Numbered from the stretch's first letter, positions 35,370 to 46,530 are shown. The stretch: DNA of 64,000 bases from Saccopteryx bilineata (GCF_036850765.1 NC_089498.1:76052305-76116304); one strand, 5' to 3'. The notes: generated by a model not told the origin, from the sequence alone. A program made the numbers and translations.

Positions 35370-36240
35370 TAAAAACAGTGGCTCCAGAACCACCTCAAAT
35401 TCATCCAGGAGCTTTAAAAAATTACAGCTTCCTATACCTCTCCACAGATCTATTGAATCGGTATCTTTGTGATTAGAGCGTAGGAATATTTATTTCTAAA
35501 AGGCTTTCCCCCAAAGTGTGGGAGAATATACTCAGACATTGTTTATGAAATGTAAAATGTTATATATAGTCTTCCTTAAAAGCAATCTAGAAATAGCAAT
35601 TAAAATTGAAAATAATTTACCCTCTTACCCAACAATTTTACTCCTGGGAGTAAGAAGCAAAAACAATACAAGTTTATTGTAGCATTCTTTGTAGTGGCCA
35701 GAACTAGAAATAGAATTATGCCCATATATAGCAGAATGGCTAAATACATTATGGCATTCTCAATATCAGATATTGTCTGCCACTAAAAAGAATTAATTGT
35801 ATTAAATGAGATGGCTTAGAGGGATTTTCATGAAGTATTGTTAAGAGGGGAAAAAACCCTCTAATATTATCCCCCCAAAAAACACTGTATATGTGGATCT
35901 ACATAGGATTTTATCAACAGAAAAATACAGAAATATACACATTATATTATTATCTGGGAAGGTGAGGAATAAGAGGTGGGGACTGATGTGAGGGGAAGAG
36001 AGATGAACAGTAAAATTGTCCATGAGAAAAACAGCATGTGTGCTATGATCCCATTTATGTAAAATTATTTCTCTCTTTTTAAAAGCCACTCCTCAGGTGA
36101 CTATGATGGGCAGTCAGATTTAAGAATTATAGCTGCTATAATTAGAATCTGGTGCTCCTCTAGTTAAGTCAAGCATGATTCCCTAGACAAGGAGGTGGCC
36201 GTAGAAACCTCCTGAAGGGAGTAGGCTCTGATTCCTTTAA
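35370..36240. repeat. Old hAT fragment and L1 3' fragment
   Basis: 'gaaccacctcaaattcatcc' and 'ccacagatctattgaatcgg' (about 35380-35465) resemble old hAT-Charlie MER elements. From about 35600 'actcctgggagtaagaagc', 'tagtggccagaactagaaa' and 'gcagaatggctaaatacatt' follow the 3' UTR of old L1. Assignments are from memory of consensus sequences. Confidence 0.5.
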
Positions 36241-36257
36241 AGATATTTAGGCGGAAG

Positions 36258-36496
36258 GCTCCATTGGAGCAAAGATGGCCCGGGCGCTGGGGATGGCTCT
36301 GTGGCCTCTACCTCAGGCGCTAGAGTGGCTCTGGTCGCAACATGGCGACGCCCAGGATGGGCAGAGCATCGCCCCCTGGTGGGCAGAGCGTCGCCCCTGG
36401 TGGGCGTGCCGGGTGGATCCCGGTCGGGCGCATGCGGGAGTCTGTCTGACTGTCTCTCCCTGTTTCCAGCTTCAGAAAAATGAAGGAAAAAAAAAA
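36258..36496 (+). repeat. 5'-truncated long SINE with 19-bp TSD
   Basis: It starts in the body at GCTCCATTGGAGCAAAGATG, lacks the tRNA-like head and ends in poly(A). The flanks AAAGATATTTAGGCGGAAG are identical on both sides (36239-36257 and 36497-36515). Confidence 0.93.
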
Positions 36497-36639
36497 AAGA
36501 TATTTAGGCGGAAGTGGAGGTGACCATGTGTAGGGAATACTGTTGAGGGGATTTCTGGATTTGATAGAAGGTAGAATTAAGATGATGTCTACTACTGATC
36601 AATAATAACAAGAAAGACTACCAGACATTATATACTTCC

Positions 36640-37310
36640 TGATATAAGAAGTTCAAAGTACTATCTATGAAATATTATTACTTTTAAAAAACTAAACCAG
36701 ATTTTAATCAAGTCTCTAGCCCTATGTACGAGGTTACAGAAAAACAGTCTAGAAGATGTTTAGAGAATAAAAACAAAACTTTACTAGAAAATAATCAGTA
36801 AAATCGAGAATGAGGAAGACAAATGACCAAATTTCTTCAACAAGTAAATGCAACAGGATAAAAGAGACAAGAAAGCCTTGGAGCATATCAACAAAGCTAA
36901 TGTGAGAATCTTGTTTGGGTCCTGATTTGAAATAAACCAACTGTGAAAAGAAATCTATGGGACAATTGAGAAAATACGAATACTGGTTACTGTATTATGT
37001 GAAGAAATTATTGTTAATTTTTTAGATGTAATAGTTATAGTTTTGTCTTTTAAAATAGTCCTTATTTCTTTGGGGTAGATTCTAAACTATTTATGGATAA
37101 AGTGATAAAATGTCTGGAATTTGCTTTAAAATAATCCAGTGGGAGAGGGAAAGAGGAGGGTGCTATATCTAAATCAATTATTGGCCATATGCTAATAATT
37201 GGCCAAAATAACTACCATACAAATTAATAATGCATATGTAGGAAAGGGGGAATATTATAATATTTACTCAATTTTTTAATATACTTGAAAATTTTCCATG
37301 ACAAGAGTTA
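36640..37310 (+). repeat. Old L1 3' UTR
   Basis: 'aatgtctggaatttgcttta' followed by 'aaataatccagtgggagagg', then 'cttgaaaattttccatgaca', follows L1 3' UTR sequence; the same stretch occurs near 59950-60120. Confidence 0.6.
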
Positions 37311-37557
37311 TATAGGTCAATGGCAGTGTTTGTATAACTTTCTGGGAACTATAACTATGTCAAAATCTGGTCACAAACACAGTATACTATATTTTATATG
37401 AAATGTCCCAAATAGGCAAATCTATAGAAAGAAAATAGATTAGAGGTTGTCTAGGGCTGGGAGAAAGGGGTATGAGGAAATGAAGAGTGACTACTAATGG
37501 AGGGGTACAGAATTTCTTTTTGGGGTAATAAAAACACCTTAAAATTGATTGTGGTGG

Positions 37558-37712
37558 CCTGGCTGGATAGACCAGCTGGTTAGAGCATCATTTCAAAGCA
37601 GAGAGGTTGCATGTTCAATCCCTGGTCAGGGCACATACAGGAACAGATTGAGGTTCCTGTCTCTCTCTCTCCCTTACTCTCTCGCTAAAATCAACAAATA
37701 AAATATTTTTAA
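37558..37712 (+). repeat. Short tRNA-derived SINE
   Basis: CCTGGCTGGATAGACCAGC head, CAATCCCTGGTCAGGGCAC B-box side and an AAATAAAATATTTTT tail. 'aaaattga.tgtggtg' flanks it, and the next SINE begins immediately after. Confidence 0.85.
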
Positions 37713-37727
37713 AAATTGAATGTGGTG

Positions 37728-38319
37728 CCTGATCAGGCGGTGGCGCAGTGGATAGAGCGTCAGCCTGGGATGCTGAGGACCCAGGTCCAAGGCCCAAGGT
37801 CACCGACTTGAGCAAAGGGTCACTGGCTTGGCTGGAGCCCCCCAGTCAAGACACATATGAGAAAGCAATCAATGAACAACTAAAGTGCTGCAACGAAGAA
37901 TTGATGCTTCTCATCATTCTCTTTCTGTCTGTGCCTCTCTTTCTTTTTTTTCTTTTTGTATTTTTCCAAAGTTAGAAGCGGAGAGGCAGTCAGACAGACT
38001 CCCGCATGTGCCTGACCACGATCCACCTGGCATGCCCACTAGGGGGCGATGCGCTGCCCATCTGGGGCATTGCTCCATTGCAGCTGGAGCCATTCTAGCA
38101 CCTGAGGCAGAGGCCATGGAGCCATCCTCAGCGCCTGAGCCAACTTTGCTCCAATGCAGCCTTGGCTACGGGAGGGGAAGAGAGAGAAAGAAAGGAAGGA
38201 GAGGGGGAAGGGTGGAGAAGCAGATGGGCGCTTCTCCTGTGTGCCCGGACCAGGAATCAAACCTGGGACTTCCACACGCCGGACTAACGCTCTATCGCTG
38301 AGCCAACGGGCAGAGCCTG

Positions 38320-38351
<32 letters not shown>

Positions 38352-38376
38352 TTTCTCTCGCATGTGCACTAAAAAA
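37728..38376 (+). repeat. Rhin-type SINE split by a long SINE
   Basis: Its head GCCTGATCAGGCGGTGGCGC and middle reach about 37944. Its CT-rich tail resumes at about 38318 as (TC)n, then TTTTCTCTCGCATGTGCAC and an A-rich end. 'aattga.gtggt' occurs just before it and again near 38379. Confidence 0.8.
37945..38317 (-). repeat. Long tRNA-derived SINE nested in a Rhin-type SINE
   Basis: The minus strand begins GGCTCTGCCCGTTGGCTCAG at 38317, with B box GGTTTGATTCC and the normal body. The T-rich tail is at 37946-37962. Confidence 0.88.
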
Positions 38377-38489
38377 AGAATTGATGTGGTAGTGGATGGA
38401 CAACTATGAATAAAATAAAAACCTTTGAATTGTATACTTTAATTGAATTGGATGGTATGTAAATTATATATCATAAACCTTAAAAAAAA

Positions 38490-39210
38490 TAAGTCAGAGA
38501 TAGACAAATACTGCATAAACTCTTATGCAGAACCTAAAAACCATCAAACTCATAGAAACAGAGAATACAATGGTAGTTGCCAGAGGCTGGCCGGGAGAGT
38601 GGGAGATTGGAGAGATTTTATCAAAGGGTATAAACCAGTGGTCCCCAACCTTTTTTGGGCCACGGACCAGTTTAATGTCAGAAAATATTTTCACAGACCA
38701 GCCTTTAGGGTGGGAAGGATAAATGTATCACATGACTGACTTGAGACAAGCGTCAAGAGTGAGTCTTAGATGGATGTAACAGAGGGAATCTGGTCATTTT
38801 TAAAAAATAAAACCATTCAGACTTAGATATAAATAAAATGGAAATAATGTAGTTATTTATTCTTTCTCTGCGGACCGGTACCAAATGGCCCACGGACTGG
38901 TACCAGTCTGTGGCCCGGGGGTTGGGGACCACTGGTATAGACTTACAGTTGTTAAATTCTGGGGATTGTGACTATAGTTAACAATATTGTGTTACTGTGT
39001 TATATGCCTGAAAGTTGATGAGAGTAAATCTTAAATGTTCCCACTGCAAAAAACATTGTAATTAGGTGTGGTGATGGTTATGTTAACTAACTTTATTGTG
39101 GTAATCATTTAACAATATATATATCAAAGCATCACACTGTGTACCTTAAATGTCCACAATGTTATCTGTCATTTTATGTATCAATAAAGATGTGGGGAAA
39201 AGTAATTTGG
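38490..39210 (+). repeat. L1 3' UTR (L1MA-like) split by a hAT MITE
   Basis: 'gaatacaatggtagttgcca', 'gaggctggccgggagagtgg', 'ttgtgactatagttaacaat' and 'ggtgtggtgatggttatgtt' are in the order of L1MA 3' UTRs. The MITE at 38636-38934 interrupts it. Confidence 0.75.
38636..38934. mobile_element. hAT MITE with 15-bp inverted ends and 8-bp TSD
   Basis: The termini CAGTGGTCCCCAACC and GGTTGGGGACCACTG are perfect inverted repeats. The flanking 8-mers are 'gtataaac' (38628-38635) and 'gtatagac' (38935-38942). Internal GGGCCACGGACCAG and its inverted partner extend the symmetry. It is 299 bp and non-coding. Confidence 0.9.
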
Positions 39211-39418
39211 TGCTTAATAAATGCTTTACAGTAAGATAAAGCAGACTCCCCCAAAGATATATTCTGTCATATATGGATGCTAATTGGCATTCTCTTTCAT
39301 AATCAACTAACTACCTGATTTATTTCACCTGATCACTTCATTATTTTATGTCATGTCAGTTCTTAAAGACTCAATTTAAAACAGACTCTAACCAAAATAA
39401 AGGCTAGTTTGGTTTGAC

Positions 39419-39826
39419 TTTTTTTTTTTTTTGGTGAGAGAGACAGAAAGAGCAACAGAGAGAGGGACAGAGAGACAGGAAGGAAGAGAGATGAGAAGCA
39501 TCAATTCTTTGTTGTGGCACCTTAGTTGTTCATTGACTGCTTTCTCATATGTGCCTTGATGGGGAGGGGGGCTACAGTAGAGTGAGTGACCCCTTGCTCA
39601 AGCCAGTGACCCTTATGCTCAAGCCAGTGACCTTGGGCTTCAAGCCAGAGACCTTTGGGCTCAAACCAGCGATCATGGGGTCATGTCTATGATACCATGA
39701 TCAAGCCAGCAACCCCACGTTCAAGCTGGTGAGCCCGCACTCAAGACAGTGACCTCAGAATTTTAAACCTGGGTCCTCTGCATCCTAGGTTGATGCTCTA
39801 TCCACTGCGCCACTGCCTGGTCAGGC
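39419..39826 (-). repeat. Rhin-type SINE
   Basis: The minus strand begins AGCCTGACCAGGCAGTGGCGC; repeated CAAGCCAGTGACC-type segments on the plus strand make the middle longer than usual. T-rich tail at 39420-39432. Confidence 0.9.
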
Positions 39827-39837
39827 TTGACAAGTAT

Positions 39838-40229
39838 TTTTTTTTTTTTTTTCATTTTTCTGAAGCTGGAAACAGGGAAAGACAGTCAGACAGACTCCCG
39901 CATGCGCCCGACCGGGATCCACCCGGCACGCCCACCAGGGGCGACGCTCTGCCCACCAGGGGGCGATTCTCTGCCCATCCTGGGCGTCGCCATGTTGCGA
40001 CCAGAGCCACTCTAGCGCCTGGGGCAGAGGCCACAGAGCCATCCCCAGCGCCCAGGCCATCTTTGCTCCAATGGAGCCTTGGCTGCGGGAGGGGAAGAGA
40101 GAGACAGAGAGGAAAGCGCGGCGGAGGGGTGGAGAAGCAAATGGGCGCTTCTCCTGTGTGCCCTGGCCGGGAATCGAACCCGGGTCCTCCACACACTAGG
40201 CCGACGCTCTACCGCTGAGCCAACCGGCC
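39838..40229 (-). repeat. Long tRNA-derived SINE with TSD
   Basis: The minus strand begins AGCCCTGGCCGGTTGGCTCAG. The A and B boxes are intact. Flanking 'cttgacaagtattttt' copies start at about 39826 and 40235. The T-tail is at 39837-39852. Confidence 0.93.
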
Positions 40230-40273
40230 AGGGCTTGACAAGTATTTTTGAGAACGGATTTAATAATGGATTT

Positions 40274-40633
40274 TTTTTTTTTTCTGAAGTTGGAAACAGG
40301 GAGGCAGTCAGACAGACTCCCGCATGTGTCCACCCGGGATCCACCCAGCATGCCCACCAGGGGGCGATGCTCTGCCCATCTGGGGCGTTGCTCTGTTGCA
40401 ATGAGAGCCATTCTAGCACCTGAGGCAGAGGCCATGGAGCCATCCTCAGCACCCGGGCCAACTTTGCTCCAATGGAGCCTTGGCTGCGGGAGGGGAAGAG
40501 ACAGAGAGGAAGGAGAGGGGGAGGGGTGGAGAAGCAGATGGGCGCTTCTCCTGTGTGCCCTGGCCGGGAATCGAACCCGGGACTCCTGCACGCCAGGCCG
40601 ATGCTCTACCACTGAGCCAACCGTCCAGGGCCT
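40274..40633 (-). repeat. Long tRNA-derived SINE with TSD
   Basis: The minus strand begins GGCCCTGGACGGTTGGCTCAG; B box GGTTCGATTCC intact. 'taataatggattttt' flanks both sides (from 40262 and from 40634). Confidence 0.93.
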
Positions 40634-40771
40634 TAATAATGGATTTTTGAAATTAGTTTTTGTTCATTGTTAAAGAAAAAATTAATGGTTGGTAGGTACT
40701 CTTTCATATTGATTTTAGGAGTATAATCTTCCTGAAGGCTAATTTGCCAGTATATGTCAGGAGAATTTTTT

Positions 40772-40949
40772 TTAGATTTTTATTTATTCATTTTAGAGAG
40801 AGGAGATAGAGAGACAGAGAGAGAGAGAAGGGGGGAGCAAAAAGCATCAACTCCCATATGTGCCTTGACCAGCAAGCCCAGGGTTTCGAACTGGCGACCT
40901 AAGAGTTCCAGGTCGACACTTTACCCACTGTGCCACCACAGGTCAGGCC
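40772..40949 (-). repeat. Short Rhin-related SINE
   Basis: The minus strand begins GGCCTGACCTGTGGTGGCAC, with TCGAAACCCTGGGC and an A-rich tail containing AATGAATAAATA. 'aggaga.ttttt' borders it on both sides. Confidence 0.9.
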
Positions 40950-40978
40950 AGGAGATTTTTAAAAAGTTTATAACCTTC

Positions 40979-41328
40979 ACCCTGGCTAGTTGGCTCAGTG
41001 GATAGAGTGTCGACCTGGCATACAGATGTCCCAGGTTTGATTCCCAGTCAGGCACACAAGAGAAGTGACCATCTACTTCTCTTCCCCTCCTTCTCCCCCT
41101 TCTCTCACTCTTCCCCTCTTGCAGTCAGTAGCTTCATTGGTGTGAGCATCAGCCCCGGGTGCTGAGGATAGCTCAGTTGGACCAAGTTAGCCTCACGCAC
41201 TAAAAAAACCCCAAAAACCTCCGTTGATTCAAGCATCAAGACAGGGGTGGCCAGGTAGATCCTGGTTGGGGCACATGTGGGCGAGTCTGTCTCTCTATCT
41301 CCTCTCCTCTCACTTAAAAAAAAAAAGT
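40979..41328 (+). repeat. Older long-type SINE
   Basis: CCCTGGCTAGTTGGCTCAG head, B box GGTTTGATTCC, CT-rich block and poly(A) at 41317-41327. 'agtttataa.cttca' flanks it. Confidence 0.88.
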
Positions 41329-41373
41329 TTATAATCTTCAACTAATTATTACTCTTTTAAAAGTTTATTCTAG

Positions 41374-41771
41374 GGCCCTGGCCGGTTGGCTCAGCGGTAG
41401 AGCGTCGGCCTAGTGTGCGGAGGACCCGGGTTCGATTCCCGGCCAGGGCACACAGAAGAAGCGCCCATTTGCTTCTCCATCCCTCCGCCTCGCCTTCCTC
41501 TCTGTCTCTCTCTTCCCCTCCCGCAGCCGAGGCTCCATTGGAGCAAAGATGGCCCGGGCGCTGGGGATGGCTCTGTGGCCTCTGCCTCAGGCGCTAGAGT
41601 GGCTCTGGTCGCAACATGGCGACGCCCAGGATGGGCAGAGCATCGCCCCCTGGTGGGCAGAGCGTCGCCCCATGGTGGGCGTGCCGGGTGGATCCCGGTT
41701 GGGCGCATGCGGGAGTCTGTCTGACTGTCCCTCCCTGTTTCCAGCTTCAGAAAAATGCAAAAAAAAAAAAA
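41374..41771 (+). repeat. Long tRNA-derived SINE, full length, intact Pol III promoter
   Basis: A box TGGCTCAGCGG at 41387-41397 and B box GGTTCGATTCC at 41429-41439, about 30 nt apart, within a sequence that can fold like a tRNA (GCCCTGG at 41375 pairs with CCAGGGC near 41443). The body ends CTTCAGAAAAATGC plus poly(A). It is one of the youngest-looking copies in the window. Confidence 0.94.
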
Positions 41772-41799
41772 GATTATTCTAAGGAGCTAAACATTTAAG

Positions 41800-42260
41800 T
41801 TTAAAGATATTCATCACAGGATAATATTACTAAAAAGTTGGAAGTAGCCTAAATATTCAACCATATCATAATGATCCTGCCTTTTGAAAAAAACAAAACA
41901 AAATATATGGTAAATAGGTATAAAAAGCAAAACCAAAAGTAAATTCATGAAATTTTAAGTGTGTGATTATCAATCATTTTTATTATTTTATATAATTTCA
42001 AAACTATCCACTATGAAAAATGTTGCTATTTTGGGTAATATAAGGTTTTTGTGTTTTGCTTTGTTTTTGTAATAAAATGTTTGACAGTCATTTAGTTAAT
42101 TATATTTTAATTTCAATGTATTTATTTATATACTATTAACACAGTTGACATTTGTGTTTTATTTCTCCCATACATTAGACAGGAAGCTAACTGAGGCAGA
42201 CTCGAGCTTTTCCTCACTCTTTAGATCTTCCCACACTGCCGTGCTTAATAAATGTTATTG
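41800..42260 (+). repeat. L1 3' fragment followed by L2-like end
   Basis: 'agttggaagtagcctaaat' and 'aatatatggtaaataggta' are L1-like. 'gacaggaagctaactgaggc' and 'gtgcttaataaatgttattg' (to 42260) look like an L2 end. Confidence 0.5.
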
Positions 42261-42485
42261 CATAGTCTCACTAGGATGCACATCCTAAAAAAACATTGAA
42301 ATATCAAATCTCATATTTATGTGATCTCTCTCCCACAACTCCTTGGGATGTAGTAGGTACTCATTAAACACTTGTTTAGCTGAAATTAAACACTGGTGCA
42401 AGGAATCCATACCATTATTGAAACTGATATGCCTGAGCTGAATATAAAGTTCTCTGAGTTCAATTTCACAGAATCATACATTTTT

Positions 42486-42876
42486 TTTTTTTTGTATTTT
42501 TCTGAAGCTGGAAACAGGGAGAGACAGTCAGACAGACTCCCGCATGTGCCCGACCGGGATCCACTCGCACGCCCACCAGGGGGCGACGCTCTGCCCACCA
42601 GGGGGCGATGCTCTGCCCCTCCGGGGCATCACTCTGTCACAACCAGAGCCACTCTAGCGCCTGGGGCAGTGGCCAAGGAGCCATCCCCAGCGCCCGGGCC
42701 ATCTTCGCTCCAATGGAGACTCGGCTGCGGGAGGGGAAGAGAGAGACAGAGAGGAAGGAGAGGGGGAGGGGTGGAGAAGCAGATGGGCGCTTCTCCTGTG
42801 TGCCCTGGCCGGGAATCGAACCCGGGACTTCTGCACGCCAGGCCGACGCTCTACCACTGAGCCAACCAGCCAGGGC
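42486..42876 (-). repeat. Long tRNA-derived SINE with TSD
   Basis: The minus strand begins GCCCTGGCTGGTTGGCTCAG; B box GGTTCGATTCC. 'aatcatacat' flanks both sides (from 42472 and from 42877). T-tail at 42480-42493. Confidence 0.92.
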
Positions 42877-42879
42877 AAA

Positions 42880-43700
42880 TCATACATATTTTAAGAGTTG
42901 GAAGTTATCTTTAAAAAAATATCATTGAACTAATTTAATTTCTCTCTTTTTACAGGTAAAAACTTGGCCTTGGGTATTAAGTGACTTGTCCAAATTTATA
43001 CTGACAGTTAATGTGAAGCCAGGACAATAGTTCAGGCTTTGAAATTCACAAGTGTGTCAATCTAATTTATAAATATTCTTCATTTATTCAATTCCCAGAA
43101 CTAATTCTGTGATGTGAATTTAAGGTGTAGACTTCACTCTTCACACAATATTATCTAATAAAAAGTCAGTGAATGGGTACCCTACAGGTATACTACCTTG
43201 AAAATCCTAAACCAGGCAGTTTCTGAAGGGATTAGGGAGGTTTGCTGTTTCAGTATGATCTGGAAATGCCCTTTGCAGATTTAGCTGAACATGGACATCC
43301 TCATTGTGAGTTGGATCTGGAAACTGGATCTTGGGATTAGTTTAGCTTCTACACCATGGAAAGATGACTTTTCCTCACAGCCTCACCCATGTCACACTGA
43401 AGACCTATGAGCCATTTCTTAGCACTGTATACTGAAGAAGCGCTGGGCATATACTCACTGGTCTCTCTCTCTAGGAGGGAACTAGCCCGTGAGTGATGAT
43501 ATTCTGTCCTCATTCTTCATTCTAGCCAGAAAAATGTCTAGCCCTTGTCCTGAGTCTTTATGAATAAAGTAAAAAGTTTTACTACCACGTCCTAAGCTGG
43601 GGGTATTATTTGGACAGAACACCACCGCAACTCTGATCTTGTCCTCATGCTTTCAGCTTTTATATGTGCCCCACTTCCCCATCCCTGGCAGCATTCTTAC
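42880..43700 (-). other. USP54: USP54 intron sequence downstream of the largest exon
   Basis: A MIR-like piece is possible at 42940-43040 ('ttttacaggtaaaaacttgg', 'attaagtgacttgtccaaa'). The remainder up to the donor shows no repeat I can name. Confidence 0.5.
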
Positions 43701-45097
43701 CTGTTTGGCTAAGTGGATTCCAGACTACATCCTGCTGTCCCCATCCAGAACTGCCAGTTTGAGAAGCCTGAAGACTCGCCTGGTAGAGAGACTCCAATTC
43801 TGAGGTCTCCTGCTCTGTGTCTTGGTTCCAATGAGGATGCAAAAGGATATGGTTTCTGTCTGGATAAGCTACACAGGTATGGGGATCATTGGGGGAGGAC
43901 TTCATTCCTGGCCCAGGGACCCCCTGTTTAAGCTGAGAATCACAGAGCCTTGTGACATTCACCCAGGAATCCAAAGGCAAGGAAGTCCCGAGGTCAACAT
44001 TGCTGCCCAATTCTTTAGGTCTAGCATCTTTTACTTGAGGTGGCTTCCCTTGGTACATACCTGGCTCTGCCAACCTGAGCTGTCCTCCCCAAGAAGTTTC
44101 ACCATTAAGCAGCCCAGAGTTCGTGGCAACAGAAGGATGATCAGCAGGCTGTTCCCAGAAAGGCAGTCTGTCCCTACCATCCACAGAGGGTTGCTGTTTT
44201 GCCCAAGAACAATGGCCTTTCCCTTGACCCTCTGGCAAAGGAGGTTTAGAGTCAGAAGGGGAAGAGTTCTTTCTTAGACTATTTGGAAAACTTCTATCCT
44301 GGGAACCTGTACCATCCCTTGTGGTGGCACCTTGCATCCTCTGGAACTGTTCTGTCAGAGAGCGGACCAGCCCCTTTGTGCCCAGAAACTCTGAGCTATA
44401 GGGCTCCTCACTGCCTCCATCCACTTTTGAAGTCAACCAAGTTTTGAGGCTTTTGGCTTGGAAGCATTCGTTAGTTTTCTGCATGGTATCAGGACAGTGA
44501 AACACAGATGAAGAAGCAACAGGCATTATGGGATGGCAGGCTCTGTAAAGGGAAAGGCTGGGCTGAGCTGATGAACTTGCAGGTCTATAGCCTACGTTGG
44601 GTGCATCTGCTCTCTCACAGGTGGCTGTTTCAGTTGGGTGTGACCAAGGCATCACCTGGGATGAATCAGCAAGATTCCTCTTTTCTTGGAATAGCTCTTC
44701 TTGGTCAATGCCTCTTCCTTCTTGAAGGGGGATCCTGTTGCAGCTGATGTTGTCATCCCTGTAGCCTTGCAGCTTACCCTTGGGTACATCAGATGATTCC
44801 CAACCTTGATGAGAGTTCTTCTCAGTCCTCCCTGGTGTTTTAGGTAAGCTCTGCCTGTGGAACATAGAGGAGTCAATGTGATCTACCTCAACTGAAGTAA
44901 GAAGGTTCGAGGCAGACCTACTGGGGGAATGGTGCTGCGAGGCAGACAGGACAGATGACTCTGGGAATAGTGATGAGTGTGTCTCATGGCAGGAAGCAGA
45001 TGAGTAGATGGAAGAACTGGCCCCAAACTCTGTATTCACGTAGGGTTCCAGATGGGCCTCTCGGCTTAACAATACTTGGAACGGGATAGGCTGTTCA
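43701..45097 (-). CDS. USP54: USP54 largest coding exon
   Basis: This 1397-bp exon encodes about 465 residues, from [20 protein letters not shown] to [20 protein letters not shown] and NPLSQTG. It is Ser/Gln/His-rich low-complexity sequence with no recognised fold, and it is the core of the disordered C-terminal tail. The frame is open throughout. The acceptor is atttatttcag and the donor is gtaaga. It starts with the last base of Ser (AG|T) and ends with the first base of Gly (G|GC). Confidence 0.96.
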
Positions 45098-45811
45098 CTG
45101 AAATAAATGAAGAGCACCAGTCATAAGCTATTTTGTTTAACAATATCATTTATAAGAAACCATTCATTTCTCATTTCTTGCTATCCAAAGATAGCACGGT
45201 GAAAATACATGGAAAGACAAGCACAAGTAGAGGCAGCAGTTGCGGCTCACAACAGAAGGCACATGGTCTGCTCACACCGAATCAATAGGTAATATTAATA
45301 CTCTTTATTACATGCCTTCATCAAAGTGTCACACAGTATTAAGTAAAGCCCTTGCCAATATCCTTCACTAACTGTCAAGACCTATGCCAATCATACTTTA
45401 CTTGCAAATTAAAATACAAAAACTGCTAGTCCCATATATAGATGACCTGGAAAGTAAGCAACACCTAGAAATCACTCATACCTGGGGTCCTGAGAGGCAG
45501 AACAACCGAAAGAATCCAAAGAGTACAGGGTGATTTGGGCTTATGGGATAATAAAATCAACCATTTCAAGTGTGGATTTGGTTGTAATACTCACTGAGAT
45601 GTTTCCCCAAAGTAATGCACTGTGACTGTACTGAAATTTGGGAGTGGAAGTTAGAATTAACTGCATTTAGTTGGCTGCTCACTTAATTGTTTTGTATTTC
45701 TGACCTAAAAATTGTGTTAGAAGCACTTAAATAAAACCTTGATCATTCACATGCATCAAGTGGCACAGTTTTCAGGCAAGAGTTTAACTGCCTATATTGC
45801 TTATATTCAAA

Positions 45812-45992
45812 CTGGCCCTGGCCAGTTAGCTCAGTCAGTTAAGAGCATCATCCTGAAACAACAAGGTTGCGAGTTCAACGCCTGGTCAGGGCACACACTG
45901 GAAGCAACCAAAAAATGCACAACTGAGTGCAACAACAAATGAATGCATCTCATCTCCCTTCCCTCTCTCTCTGTCTCTCTAAAAATCGATAT
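45812..45992 (+). repeat. Short tRNA-derived SINE
   Basis: GGCCCTGGCCAGTTAGCTCAG head, GAGTTCAACGCC B-box-like element and a CTCTCTGTCTCTCT then A-rich end. Confidence 0.85.
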
Positions 45993-45998
45993 AAATTA

Positions 45999-46155
45999 AG
46001 CCCTGGCTGGATAGCTTGGTTGGTTGGAGCATTGTTCTGGAGCACAGAGGTTGCTGGTTTGATTCCCCAGTCAGGGAACATGCAGGAGTAGCTCGAATTT
46101 CCTGCCTAGCTCTCTAGAAATGAAAAGCAAAACAACAATAACAACAAAAAGGAAA
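45999..46155 (+). repeat. Short tRNA-derived SINE
   Basis: AGCCCTGGCTGGATAGCTTGG head with B-box-like GGTTTGATTCC, next to the previous SINE in the same orientation. The tail is a simple AACAACAATAAC repeat. Confidence 0.85.
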
Positions 46156-46299
46156 ACCATTATCTAATCAGACTCTCAGATCAGTATTCAACTAGTGGAA
46201 TATACAATAGGAGAAAAAGGAAGGTCCTCGCTATGAGCATTAAATTTCAATATAAATATACTATAAACTTCTATGGGAACATTCACTCTTCCCATTATA

Positions 46300-46530
46300 T
46301 GGGAAACCTAATGGCGTCAAATAGACCTACCTGGATTTGCATTCCATGCTTCTATACCACTTACTAGCTGAGTAATACTGGGTACCTTACTTATCCTGTA
46401 AACCTGATTTCTTTATTTATATTGCTAAACAATAGTCCTTATCCTAAGGTTATTGTGAGAGTTAAATAAAATAAAACATCAAGTGTTTAAGCTTAGTGTC
46501 TGGGGACAGGCAGATGTTAAAAACATGTTA
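46300..46530 (+). repeat. MIR SINE
   Basis: 'ccacttactagctgagtaat' and 'aaggttattgtgagagttaa' are MIR core motifs. Confidence 0.7.

Noticed and set aside
37558..38376. Possible composite or chimeric new SINE family
   Set aside because: It resolves into a short SINE followed by a Rhin-type SINE with a reverse long SINE nested in it.
39790..40673. Several ORFs of 110-150 codons on both strands
   Set aside because: All lie in two adjacent long SINEs and repeat the same translated text found in SINEs elsewhere in the window.
41387..41450. tRNA-like cloverleaf sequences in many places
   Set aside because: They are the heads of tRNA-derived SINEs, each continuing into a SINE body and A-tail, and are not tRNA genes.
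43713..44747. Plus-strand ORFs of 70-150 codons
   Set aside because: They are antisense shadows of the large USP54 exon at 43701-45097.
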